A stretch of DNA of 64,000 bases from Pteria penguin (taxonomy: Eukaryota; Mollusca; Bivalvia; Pterioida; Pteriidae): assembly GCA_035048485.1 (NCBI GenBank), contig CM068588.1:2170001-2234000 (forward strand). The letters are read 5' to 3'. Every line of letters begins with the position of its first letter. The first letter of the stretch is position 1. Below the pieces are notes generated by a model. That model ran no database searches, was not told where the DNA came from, and was given only the letters and a program-made list of their open reading frames with translations. The position numbers and the translations under genes are program-made. This document shows, in pieces, positions 25,401 to 35,860 of the stretch.

Positions 25401-27741
25401 CCAAAACAAGTTAAACCTTCCACAGGGATACCGTTGTATAATATATAAGACACTCTTTTCAGTTTTTGATTGATTTTAATCAGTTGAAACAGAGATGAAG
25501 ACTACTTTCAAAAACTGAAGCAATCTATGTCTTTGACTGAAATAACTGATGTTAATTTACGTCCAGTTCGGGGTCAAAATGAATTTAGCTTTTGAATATA
25601 CTGTCAGTCGTCTGCATTTATTCTTGATACAGAGATATTACGTATCTGACAATAAAAAGCACGCGCTGGAAATCGGTAGACGTATTATGCCGTAATTCTT
25701 GGACAAACACCATTTTGATGAAGAGAGAAAAAAAGTTGCCGTATTCGAGATTTGATCGTAAAATGTGCACTCGGATGATAACTGTACAATACTTGAACGA
25801 ATTGGTTTAAACAGTATTTATTCAGAAAATCGCATGAATTGTATAACATAACACATATATATATAGGATTGGAGCAACAAGTCTTGGACTTATTTAAAGC
25901 TCTCTCCTGAAATCGAACATGAAATTACTAGTATATATATAATTGGCCAACGTTATATATAATACACATACATATATGAAAATTCATGAGTATAGATTTC
26001 CTACTTGTATTTATCAACTCGTTTAAACCTTATAAATAACAGTAAAGGGAAAACGAAAAAAAACAAAGGGAAAAAAGGGGGGGGGGGAGGACAAAAGAAA
26101 ACAGAAAAAAATATATATATAAGAAGAGGGTACAGGCTGAAGAAAGTGGATGCTAATCAGATGAAAAATTCAGTCTCTATTTTCAAGATTTCATTAAAGT
26201 GGGAATAAAGCCCAGATATTTAAACAGATGAATCAAGAAAGTGGGAAGTTGACACGTGTCTTGTGATCATGTCCGAAAGATTTAATTAAGAGAATCTATT
26301 ACTTTTGATAATGAAATTTTGCTTTTGAGCAAATATATCTCCATTTACATCATCATCATACAGAGGACAACCTGATAACAAGATATTTATGTTTATTTGA
26401 ACTGATAATGTATTGATAGATCTATTACGTAATTCACTGTAGTTAGTACATTCCAAAAAGAAATGATTTGCCGTTTACGGTAGACCACAGACACAGTTGT
26501 CATCATCACGTAGATGATTTTTACACAGATCAGCATTCAGTCAGCTGCAACCCAATCGAAGACGACCGTGCAATATTTGATCTTTACGTTCTCCACAATA
26601 AAAATAGTTTTGACAAAAAATTGATTTTTAATGAATTTTTGAAAAAATCTTGAAATTTATAAGTCCAAGGGCCATAAATCTGTCAGAAGTAAGTCGATCG
26701 TAACGAAACTCGAACTGGTACTGACGCCGCTTGAAATAAAGCTATAAACCAAATTTCAACTCAATACATTGAAAGAGAACAAAAAAGTCCGGAAAACATG
26801 ACCCCAGACGGACGGATGCACGGACGGCGCCACAACATAATACGTCCCGTCTAATGACGAGCGTATAAAAAAGCGAAAAACGCTAAATATTATACAAATC
26901 CATCTATCAAGTATGCACTTAAATTATAGAATAAGGACAAACATACATAATAAAATTTTTGAAAACACACTCTATGTATAAAATATATCAAATAGATATG
27001 TCATATCAAATTAGATACATTATAGTTACATTATAGTTAGAGAAAACTTGTATTGAATTTATGTTAATTTGATACAAATATCATATCATATTTATTAATA
27101 GATTAAGTAGACAAATTATGAAATATACTTCATAAAAAGTAATGGTAGCTAATATAATAGCAGAGACATATCTCTGATAATAGTAAGTAGATCTAATGTA
27201 ATCAGAGTTATCGTTCTTTAAAAATGGCGATCAAAACAAAAAGAAACCCAGTAACATAAAAGGACTTTACATAGTTAATATGTGTTGAATCTGTTTAGAA
27301 ATTTCTTTAGATATATATTTTAAGTCAACCTATCGATATATATTAACAAATATACACAATATCCCCTAGGAAGACGGTGGGCTTACAGTGGACTTACGTT
27401 ACGGTGGGCTTAAAATCTTCCGTGGGCTCAAAGTAGTCTGACCCATGTTGTACAGGGCATACGATGAAAACTTTTGCATAACAATGAAGGAAAATATGTC
27501 TGTATATTATCTGTGACCTGCATTCTGCAGGAAACATAGTCAAAGTTTTGTACGGTGATTTCGATCGTTAGTATTACCGAACTTCCTCTGTCTCTGAAAC
27601 ATATTCATAGCACTTGTATGTATTACATGTAAATATAAGAAACAGTGAAATAAAATGCATACCACTAAACGTCAAAACTCGGCTGTGCAGTCGTGAAATC
27701 ATTTCGATGCAACTCACTCTTGCAATTGTGGAAGACGACAT
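7326..27741 (-). CDS. MRPL46: Mitochondrial ribosomal protein L46 (gene, 6 exons)
   Basis: Component of the large subunit of the mitochondrial ribosome, in the matrix. Joining exons 27741-27663, 22064-21851, 19604-19474, 17580-17438, 16078-15944 and 7478-7326 gives 855 nt, that is 284 residues plus stop; the human protein is 279. Every junction is GT-AG and phase-consistent. Family hallmarks seen: LQRYPVISTPL near the N-terminus, EADDKNDERSLNRQLDKSLV, DIWTLPHADWSEGESMRQTA, and HQFLGNAPLSYY in the Nudix-like fold. The last exon has KWVTKSEL, where the human protein has HVWVTKDEL. The Ser/Thr/Arg-rich start (MSSSTIARVS) fits a mitochondrial presequence. The gene spans over 20 kb because its introns are full of TEs and, in intron 5, a 7.2-kb minisatellite. 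Identification is by recalled family sequence. Confidence 0.93.
7510..14677. repeat. 78-bp minisatellite, ~92 copies, in MRPL46 intron 5
   Basis: Head-to-tail copies of a 78-bp unit with GGTCCCTCTGTATTCAGGAT, GTCTGTACATGTACAG, AGCTACAGTGACCACATATA and ATCCTAATTACTGTATAAA. Each unit carries the palindrome TGTACATGTACA. Variable positions (GGCAGCTACAGTG, GACAGCTACACTG, AAGAAGCTACA, CTGTATA or CTCTACA) define unit types. Because 78 is divisible by 3, open frames run through parts of the array on both strands; these are artefacts. The array fills most of the intron (7479-15943). Confidence 0.98.
14828..14948. mobile_element. Small foldback repeat (MITE-like)
   Basis: CAGTGATTTTGAAAA at the left is mirrored by TTTTCAAAATCACTG at the right, enclosing about 90 bp. 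Related internal text (TTTTGTCAGTCAAAACCTT and AATGAAATATAT) recurs at 43430-43545, so it is dispersed. Confidence 0.6.
15015..15269 (+). mobile_element. tRNA-derived SINE (family 1)
   Basis: GAAGCCGATGTGGCCTAGTG (box A) and GGGTTCGACTCCCG (box B), then TTCTGTCTTTTGGAGACAG, GATCCCTCACTGCTTCGGGT and a CAATCAATC tail. Same family as 4955. Lies in MRPL46 intron 5. Confidence 0.85.
15530..15850. repeat. Diverged dispersed repeat in MRPL46 intron 5
   Basis: Contains TTTACCAAATTTCAGTCCAA, CAAAAAGATAACTGAAAAA and ACAGACAGATGGATGGACAA. These resemble the stretches near 26740-26870 and 61450-62190. No coding capacity is convincing. Confidence 0.45.
15944..16078 (-). CDS. MRPL46: MRPL46 exon 5
   Basis: Acceptor GATTTCAG|ACAGC, donor GCTAAG|GTTTGT. 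45 codons, phase 0 on both sides. Encodes TAERALAQ, FLGNAPLSYYQYKLP and ends LGAK, continuous with VFLFKA in exon 6. Confidence 0.93.
17438..17580 (-). CDS. MRPL46: MRPL46 exon 4
   Basis: Acceptor ATTTCAG|AGGC, donor GACAG|GTAAGAC. Encodes EADDKNDERSLNRQLDKSLV and DIWTLPHADW, the most conserved block of the protein. Confidence 0.95.
17939..19163. mobile_element. Non-autonomous TIR element in MRPL46 intron 3
   Basis: Termini CAATATGTACAAA (left) and TTTGTACATATGG (right) are inverted repeats. They are flanked by the exact 9-bp duplication CACCTGGGC (17930-17938 and 19164-19172). Both subterminal regions contain many direct and inverted copies of ACTCGTAA / TTACGAGT, which look like transposase binding sites. 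No transposase was seen. A 9-bp duplication is typical of Mutator-like elements; the superfamily is inference. Confidence 0.8.
19474..19604 (-). CDS. MRPL46: MRPL46 exon 3
   Basis: Acceptor TTTTCAG|GCAG, donor GACAG|GTTAGT. Encodes a Lys/Glu-rich helical stretch (VLKERKGQKKKDLLE) leading to WNKELESFTAAPRVT, the family's linker into the core fold. Confidence 0.9.
19985..20140. repeat. ~31-bp tandem repeat in MRPL46 intron 2
   Basis: About five imperfect units of the type ACAGAACTATGCCAGCTACC, alternating with GATTGA..TACACCAGCTAC. Confidence 0.7.
21567..21815. repeat. 61-bp tandem repeat in MRPL46 intron 2
   Basis: CCTGGACTGCA recurs at 21567, 21628, 21689 and 21750, a period of 61 bp. Units also share GATTGGTTACCACTAG and GGTATATAAGACC. 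The array ends about 30 bp downstream of the exon 2 donor. Confidence 0.9.
21851..22064 (-). CDS. MRPL46: MRPL46 exon 2
   Basis: Acceptor TTTTCAG|TATG, donor GATGA|GTAAGTG. Encodes the segment with VCLQRYPVISTPLSKFEKQ and ends LQMIKDE, matching the conserved N-terminal block of L46. Confidence 0.93.
22285..22580. mobile_element. TIR element (MITE-like) in MRPL46 intron 1
   Basis: AATTGTGTTTCCTATAAC at 22301 is mirrored by GTTATAGGAAACACATATT near 22552, with A/T-rich extensions on both sides. About 295 bp long. A minus-strand open frame across it is not recognised as a protein. Confidence 0.6.
23973..24694. mobile_element. TIR element carrying a nested MITE
   Basis: Left end TCGGTACATAGAGTCACCGG and right end CCGGTGATCCTATGTACCC are imperfect inverted repeats, flanked by the 8-bp duplication GTCATTTA (23965-23972 and 24695-24702). 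The left part contains repeated ACCGGAATTAC motifs. A Tc1/mariner-type MITE sits inside it (24216-24455). The 8-bp duplication suggests hAT-like mobilisation; this is inference. Confidence 0.72.
24216..24455. mobile_element. Tc1/mariner-type MITE, 240 bp
   Basis: Termini CAGTACAGTCCGGGTGTAAC and the reverse complement of CAGTACAGTCCGGGTGGAAC match at 19 of 20 positions, flanked by TA on both sides. CAGT at the ends plus a TA duplication is the Tc1/mariner signature. The inside contains palindromes around CCCACTG / CAGTGGG. Nested inside the 23973-24694 element. Confidence 0.85.
24848..27444. mobile_element. Large TIR element with ~240-bp inverted ends
   Basis: 24848-25085 and 27207-27444 are inverted copies. 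Both contain GGTCAGACTACTTT, CCCACGGAAGATTTTAAGCC, CCGTCTTCCTAGGGGATATT, ATCGATAGGTTGACTTAAAA and AAAGAACGATAACTCT. Flanks are ATGTTATAC and ATGTTGTAC (24839-24847, 27445-27453), a candidate 9-bp duplication with one mismatch. The interior has no transposase; 26640-26870 holds another dispersed repeat. Lies in MRPL46 intron 1. Confidence 0.8.
26640..26870 (+). repeat. Dispersed repeat ending in GACGGACGGATG...GCGTATAAAA
   Basis: Contains AAGTCCAAGGGCCATAA, CAAATTTCAACTCAATACAT, AGACGGACGGATGCACGGAC and AATACGTCCCGTCTAATGAC. The same phrase order, more diverged, appears at 61450-62190. It is inserted inside the 24848-27444 element. Confidence 0.6.
27663..27741 (-). CDS. MRPL46: MRPL46 exon 1 (start codon)
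   Basis: ATG at 27741. Encodes 26 codons plus one base with scattered Arg and Ser, as in a mitochondrial targeting peptide. The donor reads AGTG|GTATGC. The first base of the split codon (G) joins TA of exon 2 to give Val. A TIR element starts about 175 bp upstream. Confidence 0.8.
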
Positions 27742-27916
27742 GTTATACAGTCAGAACTCTTCTTGTATTTTCTAAAACGCGTAAGAATAGGCCCGAGAAG
27801 TTCCGACTGCAAATTTTTTAAAAGACGTATCTTGCAATGGACTATTCATACCATAACTAATGCTAACATGCAAGGTAACATGCTTTTGTAAACATTGTCA
27901 AGAACGCGCTTGCTAT

Positions 27917-29839
27917 CACGCTAAAACAGCCCGGGACAGCTCGGAGCAGTCCGAGAAAAGAATAGTGCGCCCGGGGGTTTTTCTGTGGGTTTTAATGGAT
28001 ATATATATGAATTTATTTATTGATTTAATATTATCCTATTGGGTATGAATTTCAAGAATATTTGCATGTTTAATCATGAATGACCAAACCATAGTGATCC
28101 GGGTAATTTCGATAAGTGGTAAAATCGATACATATAGAGATAGTAATTTCGGTACATGGTATTTTCGGTACCAGGAACGTATATTTTCGGTACATAAAGA
28201 TTGTGAAATAAATGAAAAGCAGGAATAATTTTTTTGTCTTTATTAATGACTTTTTGCCGCATGCTTTGAAATATGTGATATGTTTTGATATGGCTTGGGT
28301 GAAAATATAAAATAACAAACCACTCTGTTCCACAAATTTTCAGCAACTTTATCTTTATCGAGTCAAATTACGTTGTATATGAAAATATTCTGTAAATGTA
28401 TAGACTCGTGAAGGAAATATGGAAAAAAAAATTCAAGTGGCAAATAATACCGTAAATTTGTAAGGAATTAAACTCCAGGTCACATTGCCTCAAATGGCAA
28501 AAATGACTTTTGATCCCAGAAACAATAGGGCACATGCTGGGACCGTACTACATACACTGGAATCGTACTGAGCTACGACACATACCATTGTTTCTTCAGC
28601 CACCTCCAGAGAAAACTATCCGGAGATGTGAACGTGGATGCTTTCGAGTTGGGTGGCGACGACGTGATTTTAGACAGCGAGGTGGCCCTGATGAAAGCCA
28701 ACTTTAACATTGACCGTAACTTTTGAACGACTAGAAAAAGATACTTCATATTTGGCATGTATACTCCATCTATCAAATGACACCCACCTCCATTTTTTGG
28801 AACTCTTCCCGGCTTTCATGAGCAAGTTGGGCAAAAGTTGGAGGGAACCCCCACCTTCCGTTAAAAACCTGCTGTCCGTCCCGGAATTGTGATGAACATT
28901 AGTTCTCTGTGTGTAACAAATTATGCATCAGAAGAATATTGATCTGCAAACTTGACATTAAAATTTACAGCAACTGTTTTTCAGATAGAGCAAGAGGGAC
29001 GATTAAATAATGTTTATTGTGGAATTTTCATCACAGTATAAAAATGCACGACCAAAGTAGATCTTCAGTGGAAGAATCGAACATGACCAATAGTACTAGC
29101 CATGCACATTCAAATTTTTGAAAAAAATTCTCATTTGATGTATGTTCAGACGACTCCTACATTTATTTTAAATAAATTTTACGGTAACAGTACGGTGAAA
29201 AGGTTATAAGGGATATTTCTTTGATAAACATGTATCTCAAAAATTTGAAACAAAAAGTTTTGCAAAACAATCTTTGGTGTATTACACATAATTTATCTCA
29301 AAACTTCGAAAAATGTTTTGCAAAAATATCTTCGGCGTATCACACATGCCTCATTCTTGCGTGCGCTTATTGCTAAATTATTTTACTAATTTTATCTGAT
29401 GAAAAGCCCAGACTCCTACCACACAATTCGGTTTATTTGCGGTATTTTAGGCCGGTATGTAGACACATTTGCCCCGCACAATATTAATAAAACAAGAACT
29501 CCATGTGCATGTATATTTACATGTTGTTCTACACATGTACATCTACTGGTATATTTTCTACATTACAAACAACGACAATTTAGTTGCTTTATTTATTAAT
29601 GTCATTTCGTTACAAGCTCAACACTATTCCCAATAACCAATAACGATTTCACGAATACGTTTATAGCTGGTTTAGTCATTTTTAATCAAACATGCAAATA
29701 TTCTTAAAATTCATACTAAATAGGATACAAATACTGTTGAATCAATAAATAAAGGCATATATATAACTATAAAAACCAACACACAATCCCCCGGGCGCAC
29801 CTTTCTGTCCCCGGGCTGCTCCGGGCTGTTTTTAGCATG
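27917..29839. mobile_element. TIR element upstream of MRPL46
   Basis: 27917-28096 and about 29660-29839 are inverted copies sharing GCTAAAACAGCCCGG, GTGCGCCCGGGGG, TATGAATTTCAAGAATATTT and GCATGTTTAATCA. The element is about 1.9 kb, with ends CACGCTAAAA / CATGCTAAAAA. No clear target-site duplication was found. The interior has a coding-like fragment (28529-28726). The element lies about 175 bp upstream of the MRPL46 start codon. Confidence 0.72.
28529..28726 (+). pseudogene. Unrecognised coding-like fragment
   Basis: An open frame of 65 codons without an ATG start reads ...SYDTYHCFFSHLQRKLSGDV...FELGGDDVILDSEV...KANFNID and then stops. Composition and alternating hydrophobic pattern look like real protein, unlike the surrounding AT-rich sequence. 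No family was recognised. It may be a relic of protein carried by the TIR element around it. Confidence 0.3.
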
Positions 29840-30249
29840 ACCCAAAATTCAAAGGCGCAAAAGCGTCATCACGCTAACGCTGAAACACAACCTTCTAAGA
29901 ATGAATAGTGTGCTAAGGATATCAGCCACACGTCCGTACCCAAAATAATTGCAAGTTACCCCCCGTGGCTCCCTCTTTGTTTTTATAGTTCTCATTATCT
30001 TACAACCATTTTATTCATTTCTCATTCCCCTCTTTCTCTCTCTCTCTCTTTCTTTTTCATCTCATTTCATGTCTATCCAGACAATGTTCCCTTCCCGTCC
30101 CTATTTCACTGTGAAAATTGTTAAAGAAAAAGTGTCTGAGTAAATACTATCGGAGCAAATATCGTCGGGATAAAAAGTGTCGGAGTAGGAAGTGTCGGGG
30201 TTAACATTATCGAAGTAACTAATGTCGGAACACTTTGATGCTCCCAATA

Positions 30250-30400
30250 TAGTGGCGGCTCCAAAATTTCAGAAAAGGGGGAGGGGGCACATGTGTATTA
30301 GCCAAACTACAAAGCCATTTTTGGTGCCAAATCTGGAATTTTACTGGAATATGTGTGGCAAAAAGGGTCGGGCTTCCTGCCCCCAAGCGCCCCCCCCCCC
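30250..30400. mobile_element. Degenerate copy of AGTGGCGG MITE
   Basis: AGTGGCGGCTCCAAAA at the left, then GGTGCCAAATCTGGAATTTT. The latter is the reverse complement of text inside the better copy at 40393-40534, so this copy is related but diverged. A C-run lies at 30391-30404. Confidence 0.45.
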
Positions 30401-30419
30401 CCACTTCAACATACTCACC

Positions 30420-32210
30420 TAATACTCGTTGACCATATTTTATTATTGTGCAAATTCTCCAACGTCATGAAGTATACCGGTACGTGTAGTAAGAGGAGAT
30501 TAACCTTACCATTCCTCGTCTGATCATATGCTGATTATAGAATAGAGTTACATTCAAAAATCTTAATTTTACCTGGTAGGATGGCAGGACTGTAATCTGC
30601 TGTCAGAATAAGACTCAAGTGTTAATTTTCAGGCACGAAACTTGTATCATTGGATAGATCTATTCCTCGTCTATCGACGACAGTAAGTAAACTACCATGT
30701 GCTATGCATCTTAAATTTTCCTTACGTTTTCCGTGACGGGCGAAATCTATTTTATTTACACTTGTTCTGCCAAAACAGGAAATTTAGGTTAACCCCTTAC
30801 TCTAGACTTACTCTAATCTCTATGTTATGTTTTCAATGATAATTATCCGCTGTTCTGTACGCTCTGTAATGTGTTAAATATAGTGTGAATATCTATGTTT
30901 TGTTGGACTGCAGTTTGACAAAGAACAGAAATTCAAGTAAGGGACATTATGAATAATTATACTCTAAATATAGAGAATTGAGCATGTCCATCCTTCTTCC
31001 TTCTATTATTTGCTTATTACGTCCTTGAATCTATATATATTTTGTGCTATTTTCATTTATGATATGCATCCTTGCTAAGTACATTTAAAATGCAAAGAGG
31101 TGTTCAATTTCAATAGCAAACATTTTATGAACTTCCCGTTTTAACCATGTTTATATGGTCTTGTCTACATTATTGTCATGAAGCGTTTCAAAGCGTTCAT
31201 TGTAAAAACATACACAGTTTACTAGTACGTTTCGCTTTTTCAACATTTTGGCAGTTCCAAGAATCATCCCTTCCTTCGTTTATAATACAGAGAGACTGTC
31301 TCGTGGAACATCAAGTTAAAATGAAAGCGGAAGCGTCTCGGAACGTTTTGTTATTAGGCATAAACGTCATTTGTCCTTGTCTAGAATCGTTACCAGTAAT
31401 ATCATACAATGGGATAGAAGTATGTGCTGAATTCTATTATATTAAAGGTAATTTTAACATATTACATATACTTGATATTTTCTAAATATGATATATCAAT
31501 AAATTTTATTTCTATTTTTGGATCTCTGTCTGAATAACTTATCCTAGATTTTGTGTAGATTTTACTTGTATTTGACATACTATCGCCATTTTGTTTATCG
31601 TTCCTTTCAAATTTAGAGTACAAATATTTATTCTTCAAAGTCACATTGGTTGATTCAGAAACAGTTCCTATGATAAAATGGTCACTTCTTTTATCTAAAA
31701 GTACACAAATAATGGAAAATTGGTCATCCTCCGTCAACAACATTTCAGACTCTTGGATAAGGGGTTGGTCACTATTATCTGAAAAAAATCTGTAATAGTC
31801 TTGATAATTTCTGAAATTTGTGAAATATATCAGATCTCTAAATCAATAGGAAGGACAGTATATATGTGACAAAAATTATCAAATCAACAAACAAAACAAT
31901 TACAACAGTGCGCTGACATAAATTTCATGGGACATCATCCTACAAAAATGTAAGAATGATTCCTCCAAAGAAAAATGACTACTTGCTAACACAAATATTC
32001 TACTCTGATTAAGTCATAAAGATCCATAACTCCGCCAAAAATCTTCAAATTAAGAAATTCGGAAAGAAACGTTTAATTACGTATCGTGAGTCATCAGATC
32101 CTAATAGTACACAATGAGAGAAATGACGATTTTTATAGAAGAATTCTAGACAGACAAACGAACAGATAGACAGGGGAACATAGTAATGGACTGCGCCGTC
32201 ATTAACTGCT
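30420..32210. other. No gene recognised
   Basis: AT-rich. Open frames 31147-31485 (plus, 112 codons) and 31462-31743 (minus, 93 codons) have no recognisable domain and no clear splice or start context. The stretch 31900-32190 resembles the diverged dispersed repeat of 26640-26870. Confidence 0.35.
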
Positions 32211-32211
32211 A

Positions 32212-32943
32212 TCAATCTGATTAAAAACTTATCTTTATTCCGCTTCTCTATTTGTCGTATTGCGGGTAACGATCTGGCGAAACCCCGTAAGGGGCCATGT
32301 ACTGATGAACTCTGATGACGTCTCAGTCACCGAAATCGTGATTTACCATGGCCAATCAATGGCTCGTCTAGGCACGTGATAGTGACGCAGTATGTAATAA
32401 TAGAGTTTGCCCATGTGATGTCACACTACTAGCATTAGCGGCCATGTTGGAGTACAACTCTAGGACTTTTTCCATCTCTACCATGTAAACTTCATTAAAT
32501 TTCTGAGAAATTAACTATTTATCAGGGTAGGTTTCGTGACTTCAATCTTAATTTATCAGTAAATATAATCAATCGGTTGAAAATTTTCTGTGAAATATTT
32601 AAATATACAATGCGATTATTTCATAAAATTAAGTTAAATCAAGCAGTTTTATATGAACATTGATGGATAAAGTCGGAGAGTTGTACTCCAATGAGGGAGA
32701 TAATTCTAGCTAATTTGAGTAAAACAGGGTTGTATTGGACCACTCTATAACCGTTCAACTGTTCAAAAACTATCTTGTAAGTCACGCACGCTGCGGATGT
32801 TAATTTCATTCCTAGGAATTTGTAGCCGATCCAGAGAAATCAGAGTTCACAAGAATATGACCTCATATGGGGTTTCACCAGATCTTCATCCGCAATGGTC
32901 CAAATAGAGAAGCGGAATAAAGATATGGTTTTAATAAGATTGT
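32212..32943. mobile_element. TIR element with nested inner palindrome
   Basis: ATCTTTATTCCGCTTCTCTA on the left is mirrored by TAGAGAAGCGGAATAAAGAT on the right. The match extends through CGGGTAACGATCTGGCGAAA / GATCTTCATCCGC. Inside, TGGAGTACAACTCT (32449) is mirrored by AGAGTTGTACTCCA (near 32677), giving two nested foldbacks. No protein was seen. Confidence 0.7.
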
Positions 32944-32999
32944 GACTGCGGTCCTAATGTTAAGGGAAAAATAAAACGTATTCCCACAAAAAAGACGTA

Positions 33000-34560
33000 A
33001 AAACAATGAAACGTTCTTATGACTTTATAAGGTTGCTAACCTTCATCGTTGTTTCTAACTCATAGTACACAAGCGCCGCCTAACGGATATTCTGATGCGG
33101 TTTGTTAGTAATACGCTATCTGATTGGCTGTCCGATTTAAAAATTGCAAGGTAATCACGATTCCCTGCAGTTTTGATATGACGTCATGAATCCCTATTAT
33201 TATACCTCATATAATAAATATAAAACATAAATTGTATGACAAATAAAGAAATACGATTGGTCTAGAGAAGTCACGTGGGAGGGAGACAAAACGTCGTGTC
33301 TCACCATACGGAGAAATCTTGCCGCTCTCTTTTGCATAAATGACGTCACAGTCTATCACCGATCCGTATGTCAGTACTATAGACTTTTATACAAAATAAA
33401 AAATAATCGTCTTATTCAGCGACTATTCCAAGACATTTCAACCTTCCGGGCATCGGATCTCGTTTCTGAATGTTGTCCCATATGAATATACTATGCGGTA
33501 ATATTTTTCATGAAATACTCACGGTTCCCAAGCAGTTTTAAAATACGAGTCGAAAATTGCATATACTTCCATACAAAATCAAGAAAAAATTGCCGAAAAC
33601 AGCGATTTTGGCAACTTCAGGAGCCTTGTTTACCTTTTTCTAATTTGACCTTCACATTTCTGGCATACTGGCATACTGCCAGCATCCTCAGATTAATGAA
33701 AACAATATTCTTCTATGCATTTGGATATTTTTCCGAATTTGAAGATTCCCATGATGTTCTAAAATGTAAGTGACGCCTTTTCTCCAATCCCACCAAATGC
33801 ATTTCACAACACAATACGTAACATATGTGTGCAATAAGCGTCATGTTTACAACCCTTTCCCGAATATCTAGGTCAGTTATGACACATTAAGTACGTCACC
33901 CATGCAAATATGCGGTATGTGCATGGTTTTTTTTTTTTGTATATAATGCTTCATATAACCCCATAGGTGCCTCACTTGCTTTGCCGTACAGAAAGGTACT
34001 TCACTGTTTATTTCTGAAGTTGCTTTGCGGCATAATTTGAAAATGTGTATATAAAACAAAGTTTTAGTCTATCTCTTTATGATATAATGTCAATAGCTTT
34101 GAACGATTTACACAAACAGGAATTTGTATCGTAAGTGGCAGCTGCAGGCAACATCAGGATTTTGACGGGTAGCCGGGTAGCTAAGATAAGTCAGCGTTTT
34201 GTGATCTCTATTCTACACCATTTATAAATTGACAAGATTACAATGTACTTTCTACGTAATAATTCTTCTCACTATATATGTTTTTTATAATCCACACGCC
34301 GATGTCTTGTATACATGGTGACGTATTTATGCAAATTAGATCACGTGACCGACGCATCATGAATGGTAATAAGGAGAGTGGCAAGATTTCTCCACATGCG
34401 GCTCGACGTGATGTCTCCCCCACTCGGAACCCCAATTCTACGTTGAGTAAAAGTTGCCTCTTTTGTTACGATAACTGCCTAGATTGACCGAGAGGCGAGT
34501 GGCGTGTTGCAACTTGCAGACGATACTTCTTCGTCCCGGTATGGAGTGGACTCAAAACTG
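33000..34560. other. No gene recognised
   Basis: No supported gene. A plus-strand frame at 33510-33773 has no recognisable domain. A T-run lies at 33928-33938. Confidence 0.35.
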
Positions 34561-34599
34561 AGAGTTAAGTACTCCAGCGTGATACAACAAACAGCTAAA

Positions 34600-35267
34600 A
34601 TCCTCTGTTTACAATTAAAAACTTGATAAAATTGAGTTGTTGTCTACCGCTGAAGGAGGTCCGATTCGCTGATGGTGTTGAGTGCGTGTCGGAAGCTGTC
34701 CACTGATTATGTATTCCTAATAGTCGGTGGAATATTGTTCCAGGCAACAATGCTAGATGGAATGAAGGAATACTTGTAGCTATCCACCCGGGTGCTGATC
34801 TGGCGGATGTTTTTAGCAGATGAGCCACGTGTGCCCTCCCTGGTGGTATGGAAAAGGTAATGTACAGGAACTTCTACGATATGATGATCAATCTTGTAGA
34901 ACATGATGACTCTGTTCCTTGCTCGTCGATGTTGTAGTTGCTCCCATCCTAGTTGGTCTTACATGGCAGTGACACAACTTGGATCCCTTGAAGAATAGTT
35001 CCCAGTCGCAAATCTGGCTGCTTGTTGCTGGACACTCTCTAATTGCTGGTGGGGATCCCAGACGACGGAGGCATACTCAAGGACTGGTCTGACAAGTGTC
35101 ATGTATGCCTGGCTCCTGACTTGTGTAGGGCAGTTGTGTAGGTTCTGTCGCAGAAATCCAACCGATCTTGTAGCTTTGGCTGTTGTAGCGTTAATATGTG
35201 AGTGCCAGGAGAGGTCCTCGCTAATGGAGATGCCAAGGTATTTAGCACTGGGGACGTCTTCTAACAC
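34600..35267 (-). pseudogene. LINE C-terminal region
   Basis: Contains KYLGISISEDLSWHSHI, RPVLEYASVVWDPH and, in a shifted frame, FYKIDHHIVEVP...SFIPSSIVAWNNIP. This is the usual tail of Jockey/CR1-type RT proteins. Confidence 0.8.
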
Positions 35268-35304
35268 ATGGCCATGAAGATGGTACTGCGCTCTGATTGG
35301 CTTC

Positions 35305-35700
35305 TTAGATACTTGGATGACCGTGCATTTGGAGGGATGGAAATACCATTTGCCAATCGGACTCCCACTTCTCTAATAATTTAAGGTCATGTTGGAGCTG
35401 GTCTGTGTCTGTGGCTGATTTGGTTGATCGGTAGATCAGGCAGTCATCCGCAAAAAGCTTGACATTGGATGATGTGACTTCCGGTAGATCGTTTATATAG
35501 GCCAGGAATAGCAAAGGGCCCATCACTGTGCCTTGAGGTACACCAGAGTTGACATCTGCCTCATCTGACATGGATCCTTCGACTAAAACACGTTGTTTCC
35601 TGTTGGAGAGGAAGCTGCCTATCCACTGTAGAATGGAGCCCCGGATTCCGTAATATTCCATAGCATGGCTCATGCATAGCTCTGTCCTTAGATAGTTTCT
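35305..35700 (-). pseudogene. LINE reverse transcriptase, palm part 2
   Basis: Contains YYGIRGSILQWIGSFL, SGVPQGTVMGPLLFLAYIND (motif B region) and LFADDCLIYR (motif C, FADD box). These follow directly on the 35859-36275 piece in an intact element. Confidence 0.9.
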
Positions 35701-35724
35701 TTGGTTCACTTTTCGGTCATTTTG

Positions 35725-35860
35725 GCTTCAAAACTGCTCTTCATATTTTTATATATTTTGAGAATTCCAATCATTCGGCCACGAGCATCACTGAAGAGAC
35801 ATAACTTGTCGAAATGCGCACATGGTGCACAAAATTAATAGGTATATATGTTCCATATTC
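35725..35860. repeat. Dispersed repeat inserted in LINE
   Basis: AATTCCAATCATTC, ACTGAAGAGA, TGTCGAAATGCGCA and TGGTG recur in the same order at 43610-43700 (about 80% alike by eye). The copy separates the two RT pieces, so it arrived after the LINE. Confidence 0.7.

Noticed and set aside
31147..31743. Overlapping frames of 112 and 93 codons on opposite strands
   Set aside because: No domain, splice site or promoter support; the AT-rich context gives such frames by chance.
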